This document shows positions 9,365 to 16,663 of a stretch of 64,000 bases of DNA, piece by piece. Numbering within the stretch: the stretch's first letter is position 1; every line of letters starts with the position of its first letter. A model generated the notes under the pieces. The model had not been told where the DNA came from, searched no databases, and worked only from the letters and a program-made list of their open reading frames with translations. The stretch comes from Bradyrhizobium macuxiense (lineage in GTDB: Bacteria > Pseudomonadota > Alphaproteobacteria > Rhizobiales > Xanthobacteraceae), in assembly GCF_007993935.1 (NCBI RefSeq), contig NZ_VITY01000004.1:62001-126000 (forward strand), read 5' to 3'. The translations under genes and the position numbers were made by a program.

Positions 9365-9580
9365 TTACTGCCCGTTGTCGGTGAGCGTCTGCTGGCAGGC
9401 CTTGCTGAGGCGGCTGCGATGCTCTCTCAGGCAGGCCAGCACGACCTGATCACCCTCGCTGAGATGGGCGCGGCAGAACCGCGAGGCATCGCGCGAGCAG
9501 GCATCACGCCCCTGCTGCTGTGCCGACGCGGCCGACGTCAACAGGACCAGTGGAACGACGGCGAACAAGAATCGGGTCAT
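9365..9580 (-). CDS. Small secreted Cys-rich repeat protein
   Basis: 71-residue precursor with a Sec signal (hydrophobic stretch then SAASAQ). The mature part is about 50 residues with four Cys in the pattern C-x(7)-C-x(11)-C-x(11)-C, containing the DASRFC-x-HLSEGDQ and CLREHRSRLSKAC units typical of the cysteine-rich (GLG1-like) repeat found in many Bradyrhizobium periplasmic proteins. Probably two disulfides. Good GAGAG before the ATG. Function unknown. The next minus-strand gene upstream encodes a related protein. Confidence 0.8.
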   Translation of the reverse strand: MTRFLFAVVPLVLLTSAASAQQQGRDACSRDASRFCRAHLSEGDQVVLACLREHRSRLSKACQQTLTDNGQ

Positions 9581-9679
9581 CTCTCAAAGCCTCTAAGGAA
9601 CAGAACGCTGGTTCTATAGCGTTTCAGGGGTGCGAAGAAGCTTGAAACGGGCAGACCCGGCCGGTTCCCGCGGCGCAAA

Positions 9680-9970
9680 TCACTCGGCGGCGGCCCGGCG
9701 CTGCGCGGCGAGATCGCGATCCAGCACGATGCGGCAGCCGCTGCTGAGCTGGGAGCGATTCTTGACCATGCAGGCGGTGATCCTGGGGATGTTCGGGATC
9801 TCGGCGCTGCACAGCCGGAACGCATCGCCCGAGCACATCTGCTGCGCTTCGGCACTGAACGCAAAGCTCGCGGTCGGCGACAACACGGCAATTGTGGCCG
9901 CAACGGTCAACGCGACGCCGGCTCTGCGCACTGCACGCTCGAGACCCTGACTGCTGAAGATGGTGATCAT
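9680..9970 (-). CDS. Secreted Cys-rich repeat protein
   Basis: 96-residue precursor using the ATG at 9970 (GGGAG upstream); a longer in-frame version from 10063 adds a charged tail in front of the signal peptide and is less likely. The signal peptide ends near ASFAFSAEA. The mature part has MCSGDAFRLC and ITACMVKNRSQLSSGC, i.e. the same spacing of four Cys as the neighbouring 71-residue protein, and these two look like divergent duplicates. Predicted periplasmic. Function unknown. Confidence 0.8.
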   Translation of the reverse strand: MITIFSSQGLERAVRRAGVALTVAATIAVLSPTASFAFSAEAQQMCSGDAFRLCSAEIPNIPRITACMVKNRSQLSSGCRIVLDRDLAAQRRAAAE

Positions 9971-10188
9971 GATCGGCTCCCATCGGCGCCGCAAATGGCG
10001 GGGCCCTTGTTTGATGGACCGATCCTGCACGGGCGCGAGCTGGCCGACCGTGACGGTCATCACGCATGGATAGGGCCCGCTTTTTCTTGCCGTTTCGCCG
10101 CCTTGTTGGGACCGCGTTAAGACCTTGTTGGCATTAATCGCTCGTTACGGCTGTGGCGTATCCTTAAGTTCCGAGAGAGTGTGTAGCG

Positions 10189-11247
10189 ATGCGTAGTGCG
10201 TTGGGCCTGATGCTGGCCAGTGTTGTAGCGGCGATCGTGATCGCCGGCGTGTGGTTCTGGACCTCCTCCCCGCGTGCCGACGCGGCTCCTCCGCAGACAA
10301 CGGCAGCAAGCCAGGCCGATCCACTCCCTGTGGCGGCGAGGCAGGCCGCCAGGGACGATGTCGACACGACCGCCGCGCTGTCGAAGCGCGCCGACGCCAC
10401 CCAGGCGGCAGCGCCGGCCGCAGCCCCCGCACCGGCTCAGGTGCAGGCCCCGGTCGCGGCCGCGCCCAAATGCGCCAATCCCGATGGGCTCGGCATCAGC
10501 CGCACCGTCGTGGTCGACACGACCGGCGGCCCGGGCTTCGGCTTCCTGCAGTACAAGCAATATGACTTCCTGACCGACCATGAGGTCGTGCTGACCTTCG
10601 ACGACGGTCCGTGGCCGACCACGCCCACCGTGCTCAAGGCGCTGGCGGATGAGTGCACCAAGGCGGTGTTCTTCCCGATCGGCCTGCACACCACCTATCA
10701 CCCGGATATCCTCCGCCAGGTCGCCGCCGCCGGCCACACCATCGGCGCCCACACCTGGTCGCACGCACATCTGGCCGGCAAGAAGATCACCGAGCAGCAG
10801 GCCAAGGACGAGATCGAGAAGGGCTTTAGCGCGGTGAAGCTGGCGCTGGGGGCCAACCCCGCTCCGTTCTTCCGCTTCCCGGCACTGGCGCACACGCCGG
10901 CGACCACAGCCTATCTCGGCACGCGCAACATCGCGATGTTCTCGGTCGACGTCGACTCCAACGACTTCAAGTCCAAGAGCTCGGATGAGGTGATCAACAA
11001 CGTGATGACCAAGCTCGACAAGGAGCACAAGGGCATCATCCTGATGCACGATCTGCAGAAGCACACCGCGCAGGCGCTGCCGACGTTGCTGCGCAAGCTG
11101 AAGGCCGGCGGCTACAAGGTGGTCTGGATGAAGGCCAAGACCCAGATCGAGACGCTGCCCGAATACGACGCGATGATGGCAAAGACCGAGAAACCGGTCG
11201 CATCGGGCCGGCCGATCGGCAACGTCGTGCAGACGGTCGCCGAGTAA
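10189..11247 (+). CDS. Polysaccharide deacetylase family protein (NodB homology domain)
   Basis: 352 residues. An N-terminal signal anchor (about residues 4-24) and an Ala/Pro-rich linker to residue 94 are followed by a NodB-type carbohydrate esterase 4 domain. Motif 1 is TFDDGP (Asp138, Asp139) and motif 2 is HTWSH (His188, His192), which together give the metal-binding Asp-His-His set; IILMHD near the end is the motif-5 region. Such enzymes remove N-acetyl groups from peptidoglycan, chitin-like or other surface sugars. Predicted to act in the periplasm, membrane-tethered. Single gene ended by a strong terminator. Confidence 0.88.
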   Translation: MRSALGLMLASVVAAIVIAGVWFWTSSPRADAAPPQTTAASQADPLPVAARQAARDDVDTTAALSKRADATQAAAPAAAPAPAQVQAPVAAAPKCANPDGLGISRTVVVDTTGGPGFGFLQYKQYDFLTDHEVVLTFDDGPWPTTPTVLKALADECTKAVFFPIGLHTTYHPDILRQVAAAGHTIGAHTWSHAHLAGKKITEQQAKDEIEKGFSAVKLALGANPAPFFRFPALAHTPATTAYLGTRNIAMFSVDVDSNDFKSKSSDEVINNVMTKLDKEHKGIILMHDLQKHTAQALPTLLRKLKAGGYKVVWMKAKTQIETLPEYDAMMAKTEKPVASGRPIGNVVQTVAE

Positions 11248-11279
11248 CGCCGCGAATACGCCGAACACGCTCAACGCAA

Positions 11280-11312
11280 AAAGCGCCCCTGGATCGGATC
11301 CAGGGGCGCTTT
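11280..11312 (+). terminator. Rho-independent terminator of the polysaccharide deacetylase gene
   Basis: A 13-bp perfect stem (AAAGCGCCCCTGG with its complement) around a short loop, ending in a T-rich tail, 33 bases after the stop codon. A-rich bases before the stem and T-rich bases after it mean it could work on both strands. Confidence 0.85.
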
Positions 11313-11495
11313 CGTTTGCGGTGTCGGCGTCGGCGACCCGCAAATCACCGTGGGCGCCGGTGGCGAGGTTCCCTGCCGCAGAGGCGCGCCGCCAAAATAT
11401 CGAAAACAACCCCATGCAAAGGAGCTGGCGGTGCCGGCGCTCGACAAGGCGCGCCGTCGCGCGCTTGCCCGGGCATGACGAAGCCGAACGCGCGG

Positions 11496-11912
11496 CTACC
11501 AGTAAATCCCGTGGCGATGCAGCTCGCCGATGATGCGGCCCTCGGTCCAGCGCCGTGCGTGGCGGCGATGGCTCGACCGGTGCGCGGTCGACCACTGCTC
11601 GCCTGCCGGCCTGGCGTCGGGCGCCGCTGACGGCTGGACGTTGGCCTGCTGCGCGGTCGGCTGGGCTTGCGGCTGCGGGGCCGGCGCGGCAACCGGCGCC
11701 GCCCGCTCGACATATTTCGGCGCCTCGGCGGGCTGCGGGGGCGCTTCGACGGCTGGTGTCACCGGCGCATCGGCACCCTTGCCCGCCGTTTTGACCGAAC
11801 TCGATGCGGCTGCCGGTAGCGACGCTGCCCCGCCCAACGACAGGCTTCGTTCGCCGGCCTGTGCGGAAGCGGACACCAAGACCATCGCCATGATCAGGAT
11901 GAGTTTACGCAT
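11496..11912 (-). CDS. Small secreted Ala/Pro-rich protein of unknown function
   Basis: 138 residues: a clear Sec signal peptide (MRKLILIMAMVLVSASAQA), a low-complexity Ala-Pro-Gln middle, and a basic His/Arg-rich tail ending RIIGELHRHGIYW. GGGAG precedes the ATG. The tail with its HRSSHRRHARRW patch is the only likely folded or interacting part. The protein is predicted periplasmic; no family recognised. Confidence 0.65.
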   Translation of the reverse strand: MRKLILIMAMVLVSASAQAGERSLSLGGAASLPAAASSSVKTAGKGADAPVTPAVEAPPQPAEAPKYVERAAPVAAPAPQPQAQPTAQQANVQPSAAPDARPAGEQWSTAHRSSHRRHARRWTEGRIIGELHRHGIYW

Positions 11913-12225
11913 TGTTGTTCTCCCGTTGGTGGCCGGGAGACTAGCGATGTCGAGCGACGGACTTTGTGAGATGCGTCACGCCATCAAGACATCGGTTGCC
12001 GACGGGTTGGCATAGTCCAGTCGGATTGTTGGAACTTGGTCCTATCGGCGGGGCCGTATCACTGTAGCTTATGGCCTTGAGACATGGTCTCGGCACAACG
12101 CCCTTCGCCCGTGCGCGCCAGCGTCGACAGCACAGGTTTGTGTGCCGCGCCTCCGACAATGACCTGGGAATAGATTCGTCGGTTTGGCCTTCTCCTTCAC
12201 GATGCTTGAACTCCGGAGAAACTCA
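11913..12225. other. 313-base gap between divergent genes; no gene seen
   Basis: This interval separates the start of the secreted Ala/Pro-rich gene from the start of the plus-strand membrane protein, so it should contain both promoters. No open frame with good codon use, no long hairpin and no RNA gene was recognised. A clear sigma-70 promoter could not be picked with confidence. Confidence 0.5.
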
Positions 12226-13293
12226 GTGAGTGCATTTGAACAAGGTCGCGTCCGGCCCGGCGCCGATGGCTTGGCAAATACGGCCGCCGAAAAGCTCCGT
12301 TCGATGGTGCCGGCGGCTGGAGCGATGGCTTATCCGTTCGTGCTCGATGCATTTCACCTCGCGGTCTCTCCGGCGAGCGGTCAGCTCTCGCCGGGCCGGC
12401 TGGTGCTGGCGGCGCTCTGCCTGCTGGCCGCGACGGCCGTGCCCTTGCTGGGGCTAGCTTGCGCCTGGTGGCTCACCAAGGCAGCGCCGTCGTTCTTCGA
12501 ACTACGCGCCCGGCGGCTCGCCTATGTCAGCATCGCCGCGCCGCCATTGTTCGTGCTGACCGGCGTCGGCCTCGGACTGCTGCACATCCCCATCAGCGAC
12601 GAGCTCGTATGGGTCGCGGCTTGGCTCGCCGCGTCTCTCTACGTGCTGCTCGGCGGCGAGCAGGAGCGGCCGGCGACATCGGCCGCGAGTGCTCCGTCCC
12701 TTGCCGGATGGCGCGTTGCGCATGGTATCGCGGCGGCGGTGATTCTGCTCTACGTCGCGTTTCATCTCACCAATCACCTGCTGGGCCTGCTCGGACCCGA
12801 CGTTCATGGCGCCGTGATGAAGATCGGACGCACGGTCTATCGCTCTTCCGTGATCGAACCGATCCTCGTCGGCCTGATGCTGTTCCAGGTCGCAGTCGGC
12901 GTGCGGCTCGCCTGGCGCTGGAGCGCGCTGCCGGCGGATGCGTACCGCGTGTTTCAGATCGGCTCCGGCACCTACCTCGCGGCATTCATCGTCACCCATC
13001 TGAATTCAGCATTCGTCTCGGCGCGCGCCGCGCATCACATCGACACCAATTGGGACTGGGCCTCGGGCGCACCGACCGGCCTGATCCATGACGCCTGGAG
13101 CATTCGCCTGGTGCCGCACTACGCGCTCGGCGTGTTCTTCGTCCTCGGCCATCTGGCTGCAGGATTGCGCGGCGTCCTGATCGCACACGGCATCGCCACC
13201 ACCATTGCCAACCGGATCTGGGCAATCGGGCTCGCGATGGGAGGGCTGATCGCGATTGCGATCATGAGCGGCCTATGCGGTGCGCGGATCTAG
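12226..13293 (+). CDS. Polytopic membrane protein of unknown function
   Basis: 355 residues from a GTG with GGAG 7 bases upstream; the ATG 42 bases earlier lacks such a site. About eight to nine hydrophobic segments. Several conserved-looking His (FHLTNHLLGLLG and FIVTHLN) are placed within helices, in a way reminiscent of the b-type-cytochrome or succinate-dehydrogenase membrane-anchor fold; heme binding is only an inference. It lies tail to tail with the glycosyltransferase gene, with 4 bases between them. No partner flavoprotein or iron-sulfur gene nearby. High GC, unlike its low-GC neighbour. Confidence 0.7.
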   Translation: MSAFEQGRVRPGADGLANTAAEKLRSMVPAAGAMAYPFVLDAFHLAVSPASGQLSPGRLVLAALCLLAATAVPLLGLACAWWLTKAAPSFFELRARRLAYVSIAAPPLFVLTGVGLGLLHIPISDELVWVAAWLAASLYVLLGGEQERPATSAASAPSLAGWRVAHGIAAAVILLYVAFHLTNHLLGLLGPDVHGAVMKIGRTVYRSSVIEPILVGLMLFQVAVGVRLAWRWSALPADAYRVFQIGSGTYLAAFIVTHLNSAFVSARAAHHIDTNWDWASGAPTGLIHDAWSIRLVPHYALGVFFVLGHLAAGLRGVLIAHGIATTIANRIWAIGLAMGGLIAIAIMSGLCGARI

Positions 13294-13297
13294 AGCG

Positions 13298-16222
13298 TCA
13301 GGCCGCGCAAATCGTCCGATAGGCTGCCAGCTGGAGTGCGACCACGCGCCGCGCGGAATGACATTTCTCGAACCACAGACGCGCGGCGTCGCCGCGGCCA
13401 TTGTCGTCCAGCGGATCAGCAAGGACTTCGAAAATCCGGGCCGCGCACGACTCGATGCTGTCGGCAGCCAGACAGGGCGGCGCTGCTCCGAAGAACTCCG
13501 CTGATTGGGCTTCATCCAGATTCGTTATGACCCGGCGTCCGAGCGCCATTGCCTCAAAGGTCACTCCGCCCATCGCCGGTATCATGAACTGATCGACCAC
13601 GACGTCACTCGAGCAGTAGAGCTGTCGAAGCTCCGCCTTGTTGAGCGACGGAATCCACGAAACCATGTCTTCGATGCCAAGCTCCCGGATGAGCTCCTTG
13701 CTCCGGTGGACGTCAACACCCCACTCGACCAGGATGATGCGAAAATCGCGATCCGTTTGTGCGACCTGTGCTGCCGCCCTCAGAAAAAGATCATTGCCCT
13801 TCTGCATTGAAGCCGGTGCCGCGTGCCAGTGATGGCGCGTCGGACTAAAGAATGTGGTGACCTTGGCATCCCGCATCGGGATCTTGAGCTTTGCTCGAAA
13901 GGTCGAAATCTTTTCATCGTCGAAGGCATGCGGAAGGTAGACGGTCCGCTCTCTCTTTAGCTTCAGCCGCTTCACGGACGGCAGCACGTCCGAATTGGTC
14001 ACGAACGAAAAAGCCGCATTCTTGTACGCCGCCGAACAAAGAATGCCATTGTAGCTCTTCTCAAAGGGCACTTCCCGCAGCGTGCCATGTTCGTAACAGG
14101 TGTAATTCTTGAATCCGTTGATGAATGGAATGAACCCGTCGATCGAATAACCCTGAATGATGTCGTAGTGCTCCAATACGTCCGCGAACTCATTGGCGAC
14201 GGTCGATGCGAAGGCTTCGACGGAGACCAGGGCTTCTGCCGGATAATCCGTGAACTGCCGCAGCACATCGCCAAGCAGTACCGCACGTTGCGGGGCGCTT
14301 CGATCCTCGCCCTTGCCGTACTTTTCGAAATAGCGAAACTCCGGGCGATCGATGATCTCCGAGCGGGTCACCACGGGAACGACGAACGAACCGACGTCGG
14401 CGGCCGCGCTTGTGCTTGCTGCCGTCATCGCGGTGTCAGGGTCCGGGATCGCAAGGACATTGCTTTCGCTTACAACCGGCGTCGCGGTGCCTGGATCCGG
14501 CGCCGCAAAGACATCAGCAGGAAACTCGAAGCCAAAACGCGGCAAGCCGCGGGTCCGTCTCTGACTTCGCCAAAAGGCGACCGCCAGGCTCGACCAGGCC
14601 GCAACTCCGGTTTCCGCCTCACGGCGCAAATGAACAAACACATATTTCGTCAGCAAGGAGCGATAGATCGATGTGAGGCGACTTGGCCCTTTGGGATCTG
14701 GTGCGCGCGTATCGCGAAGCGTTACATCCTCGTGGCTTTCACTTGCAGTCGGCACTGCGATGTCAGGATCCGGCGTCGTGAAGACATCAGCCGGGAACTC
14801 GAAGCCAAAACACGGCAAGCCGCGGCTGCGTCGCTGACTTCGCCAAACGGCGACCGCCAAGCTCGACCCGGCGACGACACCGGTTTCCGACTCACGACGC
14901 AGCTGAACAAACACGTGCTTCATGAGCAAGGCACGATAGATCGATATCAGGCGGCTCGGCCCGTTGGGATTTGGTGGCGGCGGGCTGCGGAACGTCTGGT
15001 ATCCATTGTCTTCGCTTGCAGGCGGCGCCGCCGTGTCAGGACCCGGGATCGTGAAGACATCAACCGGAAACTCGAAGCCGAAACGCGGCAGGCCGCGGCT
15101 TCGTCTCTGACTTCGCCAGATTGCGACCGCCAGACTCGATCCGGCGACAACGCCGGTCTCCGCCTCGCGCCGCAAATGCGCAAACACATGCTTCGTGAGC
15201 AAGGCGCGATAGATTGATGTCAGGCGGCCTGGTCCCTTAGAATCTGGCGACCGCGAACTGCGGAAGGCCCGATATTCGTTGCCTTTGCTTGCAGCCGGCG
15301 CCGCGGTGTCAGGGTCCGGGATCGTGAAGACGTCCGCAGGAAACTCGAAGCCAAAGCGCGGCAGGCCGCGGCTGCGTCTCTGACTTCGCCAGATTGCGAC
15401 CGCCAAACTCGGCCCTGCGACAACCCCGCTTTCCGCCTCGCGCCGCAAATGAGCAAATACATGCTTCGTGAGCAGGGTGCGATAAATCAATATGAGGCGG
15501 CCTGGTCCTTCGGGATCTGGCGACCGCGAGCCGCGAAACGTCGGATCTTCGTCGACGCCTGATCGACCTTCCCCAATCTGCGGATCTGGCGCGGCGACCT
15601 CCGATGAAATCCGCGAAATGGCGGAGAGCGCAGGCTCTATGGTCGCCTCCGGCGGGGCGATGGTCAGTAGATCGACCGGTTGCGGGCTTCGGGCCGACTT
15701 CTGGATCTGGAAGTCCTGAAAATCGCGCGCAATCGAAATCGTGTCTGCCAGATGCTCCTGCATCGGTGGACGGACCCGGCTCTCTGCAGCGGCGATGCCA
15801 TCGAGCATCTCCCAATACCTTGCCTGCAGCAGCGTCCAGAAAAATGTCGCGGCTTCGCTGTCGCCGGCGTTCTTCGCACGAAGGTACGAAAGGCAATCGA
15901 GAACGGGGCCTTGCACAAACCAATCCGGTCGCCGCCAACCGCCCAACTCGGTGGCCCACCAATCCGGGAACATGTTGTCGACATGGCCGTCGAAGCTTGC
16001 GGCCTCCCATTCCGGGCAACCCATGACGTGATAGTAGTTGTAGCAAACGACGTCCGCTTCGATGCCAAAGCGACGCTGAATCAGCGCATTGTTGTAGGCA
16101 TTGTTCGCGATATTACCGATATGCAGGACGCGCAGCGGGCGGTCGTGAGCGCGCTGGAATTCCTTCACGAACGCAAGCTGTCCTTGAAGCTCGCTGTCAT
16201 GACCTTCGCGTCCCAACGCCAC
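13298..16222 (-). CDS. GT-B glycosyltransferase with four internal 91-residue repeats
   Basis: 974 residues. The N-terminal part (1-170) is a Rossmann-like half with RPLRVLHIGNIANNAYN. The C-terminal part (about 612-974) is a family-4-like glycosyltransferase: KGNDLFLRAAAQV, the acceptor-side EHGTLREVPF, and the nucleotide-sugar motif GGVTFEAMALGRRVI. Between them lie four tandem units (residues 229-319, 320-410, 411-501, 502-588) plus a short fifth remnant. No signal or membrane segment, so it is probably cytoplasmic, acting on a surface polysaccharide or a protein. The only in-frame start is a GTG directly after a G-run, with a stop seven codons upstream. Base composition is clearly lower in GC than the neighbours. 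Donor and acceptor unknown. Confidence 0.82.
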   Translation of the reverse strand: MALGREGHDSELQGQLAFVKEFQRAHDRPLRVLHIGNIANNAYNNALIQRRFGIEADVVCYNYYHVMGCPEWEAASFDGHVDNMFPDWWATELGGWRRPDWFVQGPVLDCLSYLRAKNAGDSEAATFFWTLLQARYWEMLDGIAAAESRVRPPMQEHLADTISIARDFQDFQIQKSARSPQPVDLLTIAPPEATIEPALSAISRISSEVAAPDPQIGEGRSGVDEDPTFRGSRSPDPEGPGRLILIYRTLLTKHVFAHLRREAESGVVAGPSLAVAIWRSQRRSRGLPRFGFEFPADVFTIPDPDTAAPAASKGNEYRAFRSSRSPDSKGPGRLTSIYRALLTKHVFAHLRREAETGVVAGSSLAVAIWRSQRRSRGLPRFGFEFPVDVFTIPGPDTAAPPASEDNGYQTFRSPPPPNPNGPSRLISIYRALLMKHVFVQLRRESETGVVAGSSLAVAVWRSQRRSRGLPCFGFEFPADVFTTPDPDIAVPTASESHEDVTLRDTRAPDPKGPSRLTSIYRSLLTKYVFVHLRREAETGVAAWSSLAVAFWRSQRRTRGLPRFGFEFPADVFAAPDPGTATPVVSESNVLAIPDPDTAMTAASTSAAADVGSFVVPVVTRSEIIDRPEFRYFEKYGKGEDRSAPQRAVLLGDVLRQFTDYPAEALVSVEAFASTVANEFADVLEHYDIIQGYSIDGFIPFINGFKNYTCYEHGTLREVPFEKSYNGILCSAAYKNAAFSFVTNSDVLPSVKRLKLKRERTVYLPHAFDDEKISTFRAKLKIPMRDAKVTTFFSPTRHHWHAAPASMQKGNDLFLRAAAQVAQTDRDFRIILVEWGVDVHRSKELIRELGIEDMVSWIPSLNKAELRQLYCSSDVVVDQFMIPAMGGVTFEAMALGRRVITNLDEAQSAEFFGAAPPCLAADSIESCAARIFEVLADPLDDNGRGDAARLWFEKCHSARRVVALQLAAYRTICAA
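14459..15538 (-). repeat. Tandem coding repeats, 4 x about 273 bp, inside the glycosyltransferase gene
   Basis: Units at 15538-15266, 15265-14993, 14992-14720 and 14719-14459 (the last is 12 bases shorter). Each encodes a Pro-rich lead, a basic amphipathic segment (IYRALLTKHVFAHLRRE), a small hydrophobic stretch (GVVAGSSLAVAIW), an RSQRRSRGLPRFGFEFP block and an acidic PDPDTA tail. Units 1 and 2 are the most alike, pointing to stepwise duplication. A remnant of the tail (AIPDPDTA) follows unit 4. Confidence 0.92.
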
Positions 16223-16478
16223 CCCCCAAGCAATCGTATCTCAGGTATTACGCCTTCCGCGTGCGAACGCACAACCCAAGATCGCGCGGCCAGCCAATAC
16301 TGATTCCGCGCGTGGCCATTTTGCGCCATGTCGCGCCGCAATCTCACCCATCATTTAGTCGGCTTGACCGAATTGCCGTGATGGCGGCTTGGTCACGATC
16401 GCGAGTGGAATGTGCGGTGCGCGAGTACAGGCGGCCAAGGCGCGACCGTGGATCGAAGCGGGAAATGTTCCTGGGGAG

Positions 16479-16554
16479 TGGTGCCGCAAGAGGGACTCGA
16501 ACCCCCGACCCCGTCATTACGAATGACGTGCTCTACCAACTGAGCTATTGCGGC
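16479..16554 (-). tRNA. tRNA-Thr (anticodon CGT)
   Basis: 76-base cloverleaf with encoded CCA. The acceptor stem GCCGCAA pairs with TTGCGGC, the D-arm has AGCTCAGTTGGTAGAGC, the anticodon stem CGTCA/TGACG encloses the loop TTCGTAA (anticodon CGT, reading ACG), and the T-arm has GGTTCGAGTCC. It lies between hemY and the repeat-bearing glycosyltransferase gene. Confidence 0.96.
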
Positions 16555-16663
16555 GAACCGTTCGGCAACGGCCTGATCATTCGCGCCACCTGATATCGGG
16601 CATGACCCCGATTGGCAAGGAAAACGCGGTTATTGAACCACACACCTGACATCTAACCGCGAA

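Noticed and set aside
10117..11595. Open frame of 492 codons on the minus strand
   Set aside because: Antisense to the polysaccharide deacetylase gene, which has a full catalytic motif set and a terminator on the other strand.
14087..15217. Plus-strand frame of 376 codons with internal repeats
   Set aside because: It is the mirror of the repeat region of the glycosyltransferase; the repeats make both strands look periodic, but only the minus strand has motifs.
14459..15538. Possible CRISPR-like array because of the regular repeats
   Set aside because: The units are about 273 bases, contiguous, coding and without spacers.
16479..16554. tRNA-Thr as an integration site of an island
   Set aside because: No integrase gene and no duplicated tRNA end were found within reach, so only a weak suspicion about the neighbouring gene is kept.
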